A stretch of 64,000 bases of DNA from Shewanella saliphila (GTDB lineage: Bacteria > Pseudomonadota > Gammaproteobacteria > Enterobacterales > Shewanellaceae), in contig NZ_BMQV01000001.1 in NCBI RefSeq assembly GCF_014648295.1, positions 310,001 to 374,000 on the forward strand, read 5' to 3'. The notes beneath the pieces were generated by a model, which worked only from the letters and a program-made list of their open reading frames with translations, was not told the origin of the DNA and did not search any database. Shown here in pieces: positions 1-7,295 of this stretch. Each line of letters begins with the position of its first letter. Position 1 is the stretch's first letter. The position numbers and the translations under genes are program-made.

Positions 1-139
1 TTATTTATCAGAAATTGCATTTTTACATTTCAATTGGTACAAAGTTTCAACATAAACATAATTGTCATTAATTAGGCCTTTTCCTTATGCGTTGAGTCCG
101 TATAATGAAATCAATTCTCACTCATTAAAGCGACTTATC

Positions 140-499
140 ATGACCGAACAAACACCTGCGCTAATCAGCTTTATCGAAAACGTAAAACAGCATCAAGTGC
201 TATGGGGCTTACAAGATGAAACCGGTGAAGGCTGGGTAGTATGTGATTCTTCTGAATTTGAAGAAACCGATGTCATGCCTTTATGGTCTAGCGAAGCTGC
301 TGCGACCAGTCACTGCACTGAAGAATGGGCCGACTACAAAGCGGTAACCATTACCCTGACTGAGTTTTTAGAATATTGGGTTGGCGATTTAAATGACGAT
401 GGCGTACTGATTGGTGTTGATTGGGAAGCCGATCAAGAATGCGAAGAAATTGACCCTATCGTATTAGCGAAAGAATTAGTCGATTACGAAAAAGAGTAA
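140..499 (+). CDS. DUF2750 domain protein
   Basis: A small acidic cytoplasmic protein of 119 residues, recognised as DUF2750-like from its overall pattern: an N-terminal helix, then WGL-D-GW-V, a W-S-EAA block, and a C-terminal 'GVLIGVDW' stretch. Its function is unknown. The reading frame is open upstream to a TTG at 62, but the ATG at 140 begins the conserved part (MTEQTPAL). A TATAAT at 101-106 could be the -10 of its promoter, although no good -35 is visible. A terminator hairpin follows at 523-549, so it is probably monocistronic. The family call is moderately firm and the function is not known. Confidence 0.8.
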   Translation: MTEQTPALISFIENVKQHQVLWGLQDETGEGWVVCDSSEFEETDVMPLWSSEAAATSHCTEEWADYKAVTITLTEFLEYWVGDLNDDGVLIGVDWEADQECEEIDPIVLAKELVDYEKE

Positions 500-522
500 T
501 ACTTTTTGAATCGACACTATTT

Positions 523-549
523 AAGCTGCTCTTTATGAGCGGCTTTTTT
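523..549 (+). terminator. Rho-independent terminator after the DUF2750 gene
   Basis: Inverted repeat AAGCTGCTC / GAGCGGCTT with a 5-base loop and one G-T pair, running directly into a T tract. It lies 24 bases after the stop codon at 499. Confidence 0.85.
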
Positions 550-589
550 ATTTTAAGTACACCATTTGTTATTGAAAGCGTGCCTCATT

Positions 590-1231
590 ATGCCTACATT
601 AATTGATATTCCATTCGAGCAGCGCCATACCTGCTGGTTTTGCGCAGAACCTAGTAATCAAGTATTTGATTATTACCGCATGACTCACACGCCACATCCA
701 TCGCTTGCGGTGCCAGCTTGTAAAGAATGTTTAGGATTAGCGAAAAAGAACCCATTAACCTCGATTTGGGACTGCCGCGATGCGGTTAAAGATCAATTAA
801 TGCATATTTACCGTAAAGATTTAGCTATCGGCATTAATTGGACAGAGCAAGAATTAGAAGAGTCTGAATTTGAATGCAAAATTTTTGGTGGCTTTAAAAA
901 AAGCGCCTGGATGATGTATCAAATAGCCCAAGGACGCATTAACGCTAAAGGCTGGCCTCTTAGCCTTGATGGCATCATGCTAGACGGTGAGAATGGTCAT
1001 TATCAGGCAGGGTTTGAGTTTGATGGTGTGAGATTTACATCATTACCCAAAGCCATAGAGCACTACAGCAATACCTTGTCATTAGATGCGCGATTTTTAC
1101 AACAATTAGTCACTTTATTAGGTAAAGCAAAATTCGGTCATGCGATAAAAATAGCCAGACTTAACATTGGCATTACCCATGAACACCAGCGAAAAATTAT
1201 CGACGAATTAATTGAAGATGCTGATCAGTGA
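590..1231 (+). CDS. Unknown protein with two CxxC zinc-binding pairs
   Basis: A 213-residue protein that I do not recognise. Near the N terminus it has a CWFC pair and, about 28 residues later, a CKEC pair, which together look like a treble-clef or zinc-ribbon site of the kind seen in HNH-like proteins. The catalytic H-N-H residues of a nuclease are not evident. The rest is mixed helix and strand with no signal peptide or membrane segment, so it should be cytoplasmic. The ATG at 590 (MPTLID) is preferred over an upstream start at 566, which adds eight unremarkable residues. It follows a terminator and faces cheV tail to tail. Confidence 0.75.
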   Translation: MPTLIDIPFEQRHTCWFCAEPSNQVFDYYRMTHTPHPSLAVPACKECLGLAKKNPLTSIWDCRDAVKDQLMHIYRKDLAIGINWTEQELEESEFECKIFGGFKKSAWMMYQIAQGRINAKGWPLSLDGIMLDGENGHYQAGFEFDGVRFTSLPKAIEHYSNTLSLDARFLQQLVTLLGKAKFGHAIKIARLNIGITHEHQRKIIDELIEDADQ

Positions 1232-1290
1232 CAAGCAAGTCACATTGCTCGCTATCAATGATTAGTGATTGAAACGCGGGACTCATTGAC

Positions 1291-1314
1291 TGAGTGCGGT
1301 ATTTGCCGCACTCA
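1291..1314. terminator. Hairpin between convergent genes
   Basis: Perfect 9-base arms TGAGTGCGG / CCGCACTCA around a 6-base loop, between the stop of the zinc-protein gene and the stop of cheV. There is no real T tract on either side, so it is either a weak bidirectional terminator or an mRNA 3' end stabiliser. Confidence 0.5.
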
Positions 1315-1322
1315 CTGTTATA

Positions 1323-2267
1323 TTATGGTGCCAGCAGGTTGCGCAAACGGTCTTGAACCACACTCACCAACAAGTCAGGTTGAAACTTAGAAATAAACTC
1401 GTTACAGCCTACCTTTTCGACCATGGCTTTATTAAAACTGCCACTTAATGATGTGTTTAAGGTAATAAATAACGAGGTCATACGCGGGTCGGCGCGTACT
1501 TCTGCGGTCAGCTTATAACCGTCCATTTCTGGCATTTCTGCATCGGTTATCATCATTAACAACTCATCTGCTACTTGAGTGCCATTATCAGCCCAAGATT
1601 GTAATAGCCTTAACGCTTGTAATCCGTCGGAAGCTTCGATGATTTCAATGCCTAAAGGGCTTAATGTGTCGCGTACCTGTTTGCGGGCGGTTGATGAGTC
1701 ATCCACGATTAACACCTTACGCCCTGGCATATTCGGCACAAGACTCTCATCGAGCACCCCTTCAGACAAACTCACATCATAATCAATAATTTCAGCCAAG
1801 ACTTTCTCTACGTCAATAATCGACACCAAGTGCGTCATACCCTCTTGCTCAACCTTGGTGATGGCGGTTAAGTAATTATGTGCCCCTGAGGTTTTCGGCG
1901 GCGGCATAATATCACTCCAGGTCATATTGATAATATGCTCAACTTTTCCGACTAAAAAGGCCTGCACACTGCGATTGTACTCAGTAATAATTAAGTTACT
2001 GTCGTCAGTAATCGGTATTTTTGAAAAGCCAATCGCTTCGCGTAAATTGATAACCGGAATGGATGTACCACGGATATTAGCCACACCGTAAATCTTTGGA
2101 TTACTGCCGGGCAACATATTTATTGCTGGTAGCTTCACCACTTCTTTAACTTTAAACACATTGATCGCGAATAATTGTGTTGAACTAATGCGAAATAACA
2201 ACAGTTCTAAACGGTTTTCACCGACTAATTGGGTGCGTTGGTCTACCGTATCGAGCACTTTATTCAT
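1323..2267 (-). CDS. cheV: Chemotaxis coupling protein CheV (CheW-REC)
   Basis: A 314-residue soluble chemotaxis adaptor. The N-terminal CheW-like domain (about residues 15-165) couples chemoreceptors to CheA. The C-terminal receiver domain (about 185-310) shows the acidic pocket 'IVDDSS', the phospho-acceptor Asp in 'ITDAEMPEMDG' and the conserved Lys in 'FISKF'. The frame is open to a GTG at 2279, but that GTG lies inside the AGGTGG ribosome binding site, which is ideally spaced for the ATG at 2267. The gene stands alone, away from other che genes, as is common for cheV. Phosphorylation of the receiver probably tunes adaptation; that role is known for the family and is not shown here. Confidence 0.95.
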   Translation of the reverse strand: MNKVLDTVDQRTQLVGENRLELLLFRISSTQLFAINVFKVKEVVKLPAINMLPGSNPKIYGVANIRGTSIPVINLREAIGFSKIPITDDSNLIITEYNRSVQAFLVGKVEHIINMTWSDIMPPPKTSGAHNYLTAITKVEQEGMTHLVSIIDVEKVLAEIIDYDVSLSEGVLDESLVPNMPGRKVLIVDDSSTARKQVRDTLSPLGIEIIEASDGLQALRLLQSWADNGTQVADELLMMITDAEMPEMDGYKLTAEVRADPRMTSLFITLNTSLSGSFNKAMVEKVGCNEFISKFQPDLLVSVVQDRLRNLLAP

Positions 2268-2450
2268 GAAGCAATCCACCTAACTAAAATAACAATCAAA
2301 TTAATTATACTAAAAAACGCCTTTAAAAGGGCTTTGTAAGCATGATACAACCGACAAAATGAGATTAAAGCTGTCAATTGCAGATCAAACCAACCCATTA
2401 AATCGTATAGTCGACGCTAAACGGTATTGTTGTATCAAACGGAGTTAACC

Positions 2451-3005
2451 ATGAAAAAGTCATTACATCATCTCGTCGCCTTACCATTGCTCGGATTATC
2501 GTTACTTGGGCTATCTGCCTGCACGGTCATCGATGAACCTGTAGATGTCGTTAAACCGTTTGAACTACAGCAGTATCTAGGCACCTGGTATGAAATCGCC
2601 CGCCTAGATCATTCATTTGAGCGAGGAATGACTAATGTGACAGCGCAATACAGCATTGACGGTGACAAAGTGGTGGTGATTAACAAAGGATTTAAACAAG
2701 ACGAACAGCAATGGGACCAAGCAGAAGGCAAAGCCTACTTTATTGACGGAGACAAAAAAGGTTTACTCAAAGTGTCTTTCTTTGGGCCTTTTTACGGCGC
2801 TTATCAAATTCATGATATCGAACAAAATAGCCAAGGCCAGTACACAGACTCATTAGTGATTGGACCTAATAATCAATATGCTTGGATTTTGTCGCGCAGC
2901 CCAAGATTAGACCCAGCAATCAAACAGCGCTTTATCAACAAGCTTGCAGCATTGTCAATAAGTGAAGATAAGCTCATTTGGGTGCCACAAGGTGATCAAC
3001 AATAG
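2451..3005 (+). CDS. blc: Outer-membrane lipocalin lipoprotein Blc
   Basis: A 184-residue bacterial lipocalin. The signal peptide ends in a lipobox (LGLSAC), predicting a lipidated Cys and outer-membrane attachment. The lipocalin signature G-x-W is present in 'LGTWYEIARLDHSFERG', followed by the eight-strand barrel pattern and the C-terminal 'ILSRSP' motif. Blc-type proteins bind fatty acids or lysophospholipids and are linked to membrane stress. The ATG at 2451 has GGAG about 8 bases upstream; the frame is open to a TTG at 2427. It lies upstream of a LON-domain gene and an ECF sigma/ChrR pair, and a stress link to that sigma factor is possible but unproven. Confidence 0.93.
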   Translation: MKKSLHHLVALPLLGLSLLGLSACTVIDEPVDVVKPFELQQYLGTWYEIARLDHSFERGMTNVTAQYSIDGDKVVVINKGFKQDEQQWDQAEGKAYFIDGDKKGLLKVSFFGPFYGAYQIHDIEQNSQGQYTDSLVIGPNNQYAWILSRSPRLDPAIKQRFINKLAALSISEDKLIWVPQGDQQ

Positions 3006-3058
3006 CATGCAGCTCGTACAATGGGTCAGATGCACTGTTATTTGATCCAGAGGCTGTA

Positions 3059-3649
3059 ATGATTATTCCAATTTTCCCATTACCCATATGCTTGCTCCCG
3101 CAAGGGTACACGCAATTACGTATTTTTGAATCTAGATACAAACGCTTAGTGTCTGAATCACTCAAAAGTGGACAGGGCTTTGGATTATGTATGCTTGCTG
3201 ATGACAAAAAAACCATTTTACCTATTGGCACGCTAACCGAGATCATCGACTTTGAAACGCTCGATGATGGTCTGTTAGGGATTAGTGTTCAAGGCAAGCA
3301 AACCTTTTCTATCAACCAAATCGATGTTGAACATGATGGCTTAAAACGTGCCGACGTGACATTAATAGACAGTTGGCCGAGCGATCTCATTGAAGCCCAA
3401 GTAGCTCAACCACACATTAAGCCATTAGAGCGCAAAAAAGATCAGTTTTTAAGCAAAACACTTAAACAACTACTGCAGCAGTACCCGCAGCATTTAGCTC
3501 ATTATTCAGATGATAATTTTAATGATATTGCTTGGGTGTGTCAGCGTTGGTTAGAAGTTATTCCTTTAAGTGCCAAAGAAAAGTATCAATGTATTAACAG
3601 TCACGACCATTTGTTAGCTAAATCATTTTTATTCGACATTATAAAATAA
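3059..3649 (+). CDS. LON N-terminal (substrate-binding) domain protein
   Basis: A 196-residue protein made only of the LON substrate-binding domain, starting with the typical 'IPIFPLP..LLPQG...L.IFE.RY' pattern. It has no ATPase or protease domain. Stand-alone proteins of this kind are widespread in proteobacteria and lack a settled function; recognition of peptides or partner proteins is a guess from the Lon family. The ATG at 3059 has AGAGG upstream at good spacing. It begins 53 bases after blc and could be cotranscribed with it. Confidence 0.88.
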   Translation: MIIPIFPLPICLLPQGYTQLRIFESRYKRLVSESLKSGQGFGLCMLADDKKTILPIGTLTEIIDFETLDDGLLGISVQGKQTFSINQIDVEHDGLKRADVTLIDSWPSDLIEAQVAQPHIKPLERKKDQFLSKTLKQLLQQYPQHLAHYSDDNFNDIAWVCQRWLEVIPLSAKEKYQCINSHDHLLAKSFLFDIIK

Positions 3650-3659
3650 CGCTCGAATG

Positions 3660-3686
3660 TGATCCGTTTATCTTCACCTTGCGTAT
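3660..3686 (+). promoter_or_regulatory. Candidate self-controlled ECF promoter
   Basis: TGATCC at 3660-3665, a 15-base spacer, then GCGTAT at 3681-3686, about 110 bases before the sigma-factor gene. TGATCC is the -35 element known for the RpoE/ChrR group in Rhodobacter-type systems. The match was seen by eye and the -10 part is less certain. Confidence 0.45.
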
Positions 3687-3793
3687 GAGTTATTAGTGGA
3701 TAAACAACACCCTTTTGCAAATTGGATTTTGGCCCTGCAAAAAGGCAAAAGTGACCTATTCAATTGTGTTTTTACTGGATGCGAGTGAAAAAA

Positions 3794-4456
3794 ATGGAAA
3801 ATGTTCAATCACAAAGCGCACAAACTCGTTATGATAAAGGAAATCTTACCGCAAGATCGTCCAATCAACGAAGTGGTGCTATGAAATCAGACGAACCCAA
3901 TCCAATGGCAGATGAACTTGCTCACTTAATGATGCAAGTGGCTAATAATCGGTGTAAGCGGTCTTTTGCAAGCCTGTTTTCTCATTTTGCACCCAAAATA
4001 AACTCATTTGGAGTACAACGTCTGAGTCAACAAGGCTTAGCCATGGACCTAGTTCAAGAAACCATGGCGCGAGTATGGACCAAAGCGCACTTATACAACG
4101 CTGACAAAGCAGCTGTGAGTACTTGGGTGTTCACCATTATGCGTAACCAATGTTTTGACATGCTTCGCAAAGTACAACACAACCGTGAAGACGCATTCGG
4201 CGACGACATCTGGCCTTTATTTGAGTCTGATGACGCTGAAAATAATGATGACGACTTTTTACTGTCGGCCAATTTATTACAACATGTTGAAGATCTTCCG
4301 CCATTGCAACGTCAGGTCGTACAGGGGATTTACATGCAGGAGCTGACACAACAAGAACTTGCAGACAAACTCAATATACCTATTGGTACCGTTAAATCTC
4401 GACTTAGACTCGGGCTAGAAAAGTTAAAAAGCTTTATGGAGAAACATTATGATTAA
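3794..4456 (+). CDS. ECF sigma factor of the RpoE/ChrR (ECF11) type
   Basis: A 220-residue group 4 sigma factor. Region 2 is seen in 'AMDLVQETMARVW' and 'STWVFTIMRNQCFDMLRK'. After an acidic linker, region 4 is seen in 'LPPLQRQVVQGIYM', 'TQQELADKL' and 'PIGTVKSRLRLGLEKL'. The gene overlaps the following chrR-type anti-sigma gene by 8 bases, which points to the ECF11 group that answers singlet oxygen or organic peroxide in other proteobacteria. The start is uncertain: ATG at 3794 has a poor ribosome binding site. ATG at 3881 would give 191 residues, nearer the usual length, by removing a low-complexity head. A TGATCC element upstream suggests self-regulation. Confidence 0.92.
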   Translation: MENVQSQSAQTRYDKGNLTARSSNQRSGAMKSDEPNPMADELAHLMMQVANNRCKRSFASLFSHFAPKINSFGVQRLSQQGLAMDLVQETMARVWTKAHLYNADKAAVSTWVFTIMRNQCFDMLRKVQHNREDAFGDDIWPLFESDDAENNDDDFLLSANLLQHVEDLPPLQRQVVQGIYMQELTQQELADKLNIPIGTVKSRLRLGLEKLKSFMEKHYD

Positions 4457-5123
4457 TTACCACCCTGATCAGCATTTGCTGTCTCTCCATGCTAAAGGCG
4501 AATTACCGTTATCGATGTCGATTGCCATTTCTGCTCATGCTGAATTGTGCCAACATTGTCGGCAGCAACTTGATCAAATGACCATTGCCCTATCTGAGCA
4601 AGAGTTCGAGCAACAAACGGTAGCAGAACAATTTGATGACGCTGGCTTAAGTGGCCTTTTAGACCAATTTATGTCATCAACATTAGACAATTTAGACACT
4701 GAGCCGACCCCGCAACCACAGGTAGTTGACAACACAGTCACCATTAAAGGTCAGCAATACGCATTGCCACGAGTTTTTAGAAAGCAAATAAATGCTTCAT
4801 GGCAAGGCATAGGTAAAGTGAGTCGTTTACGTTTAGACACTGGTGAGCCACAGGCAAGAGCAAGTTTGCTGCACATTGCAGCCAATGGCGAAATACCAGA
4901 GCACACCCATAAAGGAGCTGAGTTAACCTTATTATTAGCGGGCGAATTTAGCGATTGCTACAACACGTACAAGCCTGGTGATTTTATGCTGCTTGATCAA
5001 GCGCATCAACATTCACCTAAAACCACCGAAGGTTGCTTGTGTTATACCATCGTTGATGCGCCACTGTACTTTACTAAAGGGTTCAGTAAGCTGCTTAATC
5101 CTATAGGTGATTTACTGTATTAA
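4449..5123 (+). CDS. chrR: ChrR-type zinc anti-sigma factor with C-terminal cupin
   Basis: A 224-residue cytoplasmic anti-sigma factor. The N-terminal zinc anti-sigma domain shows the H-x3-C-x2-C site (His30, Cys34, Cys37) plus His5. The C-terminal cupin domain (about 125-215) shows a metal-type motif around residues 151-158 (EHTHKGAE) with further histidines near 186-188. In ChrR the first domain holds the sigma factor inactive and the cupin domain is needed to respond to singlet oxygen. The gene overlaps the sigma gene, as expected for a translationally coupled pair. A hairpin follows the stop codon. The assignment is firm; the stimulus is inferred from the family. Confidence 0.93.
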   Translation: MINYHPDQHLLSLHAKGELPLSMSIAISAHAELCQHCRQQLDQMTIALSEQEFEQQTVAEQFDDAGLSGLLDQFMSSTLDNLDTEPTPQPQVVDNTVTIKGQQYALPRVFRKQINASWQGIGKVSRLRLDTGEPQARASLLHIAANGEIPEHTHKGAELTLLLAGEFSDCYNTYKPGDFMLLDQAHQHSPKTTEGCLCYTIVDAPLYFTKGFSKLLNPIGDLLY

Positions 5124-5148
5124 TTAAGTTAATTCATTATTTTAAGAG

Positions 5149-5172
5149 TTACGATAACCACGGTTATCGTAA
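5149..5172 (+). terminator. Strong hairpin after chrR
   Basis: Perfect 11-base arms TTACGATAACC / GGTTATCGTAA around a 2-base centre, extendable outward through a G-T pair. It starts 26 bases after the chrR stop codon. There is no T run, so it may end transcription poorly and instead protect the mRNA 3' end. Confidence 0.55.
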
Positions 5173-5297
5173 TTCTATAAACTAAACGTAGGAATATTAG
5201 AAAACTTACGGTTATTTAAAAACCTATATTTTCAAATACTTACTAAGAAGCAAAGGTGTTAACAGCCGTTTTTACAAACAATTTGATTATCTTTTGT

Positions 5298-5329
5298 CTT
5301 TTTTAGCAAAAACGTTGTTGCTAAAAAAG
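5298..5329. repeat. Inverted repeat, 12-base arms
   Basis: Perfect arms CTTTTTTAGCAA at 5298-5309 and TTGCTAAAAAAG at 5318-5329 with an 8-base loop. The A/T ends could let it act as a bidirectional terminator, but it is about 175 bases past chrR. Its role is unknown. Confidence 0.6.
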
Positions 5330-5526
5330 AAAAGTGAGTATAGAATCTATACAGATTTAAAAATCTTGTTAATTTTGGTACCTACCTGAAAGTCTGCTCA
5401 ACTTCCTTCGTAAACCCAAGACAAGCTTCTATACATTTTTAATGACCCTAGCGGCCAATGTTTGTAGCACTTAAAAAACAAACTTTTATGGTCATGTTAT
5501 TGTCATATAATTATGTTCAACTGACT

Positions 5527-5675
5527 AAGTTAAGTGAAAACGTAATATTTTAGTTGGCAAGTTAAACCAGATCATTCATTGTGATCACAAGTTAAACTGA
5601 CGCTAATCAACTATTTATATAACAACACTTGATTAGTGAGTTCAGAATAGGTTAAGTTAAATCTCGACAAGTTAA
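5527..5675 (+). repeat. Cluster of AAGTTAA heptamers
   Basis: Five direct copies of AAGTTAA begin at 5527, 5559, 5589, 5654 and 5669. Two of them extend to CAAGTTAAAC (5558-5567 and 5588-5597). The spacings of 32, 30 and 65 bases are close to whole numbers of helical turns, and the last is 15 bases. A sixth copy lies at 5126. The pattern resembles a cluster of binding sites for a regulator, but no protein is known for it. Confidence 0.5.
5579..5590. promoter_or_regulatory. 12-base palindrome TTGTGATCACAA
   Basis: A perfect palindrome set between two AAGTTAA copies and overlapping the second. It has the TGTGA and TCACA half-sites of a CRP site but none of the 6-base spacer CRP needs, so another dimeric regulator is more likely. 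Confidence 0.35.
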
Positions 5676-5763
5676 TCTTTTGCACCACTAAAAAATGCCA
5701 AGGATATTTTATTGAACAATTTACTCACCCAAGGGTGAATAGCAAAAATAAGGAGTGTGGCAT

Positions 5764-5937
5764 ATGTCATACAACATTAATGGACATGAAATTTCAGTTA
5801 GTTTTCCAGTTAACTCAATTTCGTCAAACAAAAATTCAATTGCTTTTACTGACAGCCAAGGTAAAAACAAGAAAACCTTTTCAAAGCGTACTGAAGCATT
5901 AACCTTCATGAAATGGTTAATCACTGCAAATAAGTAA
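5764..5937 (+). CDS. Unknown 57-residue protein
   Basis: A small ORF of 57 residues with no family I recognise. The ATG at 5764 has AGGAG at 5751-5755, 8 bases upstream, which is one of the better ribosome binding sites in this part of the window. The predicted protein begins 'MSYNINGHEISVSFP', is rich in Ser, Asn and Lys, has a basic C-terminal half and ends 'FMKWLITANK'. It has no signal peptide, no membrane segment and no Cys. It is preceded by a long structured leader and followed by an 80-base hairpin, so it is probably monocistronic. A small regulatory or nucleic-acid-binding protein is possible, but nothing shows that directly. Confidence 0.65.
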   Translation: MSYNINGHEISVSFPVNSISSNKNSIAFTDSQGKNKKTFSKRTEALTFMKWLITANK

Positions 5938-5960
5938 TACTCCTAACGCCTAGCGTTAAT

Positions 5961-6040
5961 CATTTGCTCTGTTATTTAATAAACTCATTACTCGGTATTC
6001 TCCTCTCACTTACCGATGTTTATTAAAACAGAGCAAAATG
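5961..6040. repeat. 80-base imperfect hairpin
   Basis: The arm at 5961-5984 pairs with 6018-6040 over about 22 bases with one 1-base and one 2-base bulge. The loop holds a second stem, CGGTA at 5993-5997 with TACCG at 6011-6015. A smaller AACGC-CTA-GCGTT repeat lies just before it at 5945-5957. It sits between the stops of the 57-residue ORF and the convergent PLP-enzyme gene. It could end transcription for both, encode a small RNA, or be the remnant of a miniature element. Confidence 0.6.
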
Positions 6041-6110
6041 AACCTCCCCTTATTACACTTCACTAACGTTAACTTTTATTCCCTGGTTAGCAGTCAACCG
6101 TTTTGCTGAT

Positions 6111-7073
6111 TTACTCAGTATGACCAAATTTTCGCTGATACCTAGGTAGCATAGTTTGATTACCTAAAACCCCACCCTGATGTACATACAAGATGTCGCC
6201 GTCCCACTGCGGATATTGTTGTAAATAATGTTTTAATACTAAAAATCCAACCGGATCGTACAACAATTCAAACTCAATCCCTGAGCGACAAACCGTTTGC
6301 CACATATCAAAACAACGCTGAGTTAATTTGCCAAAATGGTATTTTCGTCCGTCATTCACTATGGTTGGAAAATACTCTGGAGTAACTAATTGCGAAAATT
6401 GTTGCCGTAAATAATCATCCCCGCCAACCGTACTGCAGGTTAACACCTCAATATTGATACCTTTAATATTTTTACTGACCAATTGCTGCATTATTTGTTT
6501 ATTTAAATACGCTGTTGTTGTACCGGTTCCTGAGGGTAAAAATATTTTTAATGCGTGGATCTTGTGTAATATTACCCAGTCAATAATCTCTGTCGCTAAT
6601 ATGCCGACACCAGATTCAGCATACTCGCAGCGTCCTCCCTCAGGGATGTGTAACAATGACTTTTCATTATCGTAGTCTGATGCAACAATATGTTGTACGA
6701 CGTCATCTAAATGCATCTGTTGATATTGATGGCCTTGGTTAAGTTGGCTGACATCAATAATATTAGCGCCATTGGCAATGGCCGCGGCATAATTTCCATT
6801 TGGGTTCTTGAGAATAAAATCGCTGATATGGCTAACATAGTAATCAAATTGCCAACCTTGTTGCTTTGCCAACACTGACATCGAATATAACGAATTCGCC
6901 TGAGCAGAACCCGAAGCGACAAGTTGAGTAATATGATCATAATCGTGCGATAAAAAATGATAAAACTTACGCGCTTTATTACCGCTAAAGTCAGGATGTA
7001 ATAAGTCATCTCGTTTGACAAAGATAGTTTTTTCTTCAAATAGCATTGACTGTACAGGGCTTATAGCAAACAT
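6111..7073 (-). CDS. PLP-dependent D-cysteine desulfhydrase / ACC deaminase-like enzyme
   Basis: A 320-residue fold-type II PLP enzyme. Lys33 in the motif 'SGNKARKF' is the expected Schiff-base lysine. The phosphate-binding glycine-rich loop 'PSGTGTT' is near the middle and 'HQGGVLG' lies near the C terminus. The length and motifs fit the D-cysteine desulfhydrase / 1-aminocyclopropane-1-carboxylate deaminase family; in most bacteria these proteins act on D-cysteine and are not true ACC deaminases. It is cytoplasmic and stands alone, convergent with the small ORF. The substrate cannot be read from the sequence. Confidence 0.85.
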   Translation of the reverse strand: MFAISPVQSMLFEEKTIFVKRDDLLHPDFSGNKARKFYHFLSHDYDHITQLVASGSAQANSLYSMSVLAKQQGWQFDYYVSHISDFILKNPNGNYAAAIANGANIIDVSQLNQGHQYQQMHLDDVVQHIVASDYDNEKSLLHIPEGGRCEYAESGVGILATEIIDWVILHKIHALKIFLPSGTGTTTAYLNKQIMQQLVSKNIKGINIEVLTCSTVGGDDYLRQQFSQLVTPEYFPTIVNDGRKYHFGKLTQRCFDMWQTVCRSGIEFELLYDPVGFLVLKHYLQQYPQWDGDILYVHQGGVLGNQTMLPRYQRKFGHTE

Positions 7074-7295
7074 TGGGGATCTCTAAATACTTGATATGAG
7101 TATTTTAACTAATAAATGATAAAACTCACCGATTGATTTAACGATTTCACTAACGCGCGTTATTCCCTTCTGCTTAAAATCATAGTAAAACACATATAAT
7201 CAATAGGTTACAATTTTGGCATAAATATCGCTTAGTTAAACTTAAGTCAGTTCAGTACCCGCTTTGTATTTTTTAGATTTCAATAAGGAAAAACA

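Larger units (their letters stand above)
5124..5763. other. Long AT-rich intergenic block with repeats and hairpins
   Basis: This stretch of 640 bases holds no convincing gene. It contains the hairpin at 5149-5172, a long inverted repeat at 5298-5329, two small adjacent palindromes at about 5339-5363, and copies of the heptamer AAGTTAA at 5126, 5527, 5559, 5589, 5654 and 5669. It also has a TTGTGATCACAA palindrome at 5579-5590, an inverted repeat CTAATCAA / TTGATTAG at 5603-5636, and a TCACCC-AA-GGGTGA palindrome at 5725-5738. It may be the control region or long leader of the small gene that starts at 5764. Confidence 0.6.

Noticed and set aside
5458..5553. 31-codon ORF in the leader of the 57-residue gene
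   Set aside because: No ribosome binding site before the ATG, and composition as expected for AT-rich DNA.
5579..5590. TTGTGATCACAA read as a CRP site
   Set aside because: CRP half-sites need a 6-base spacer; here they abut.
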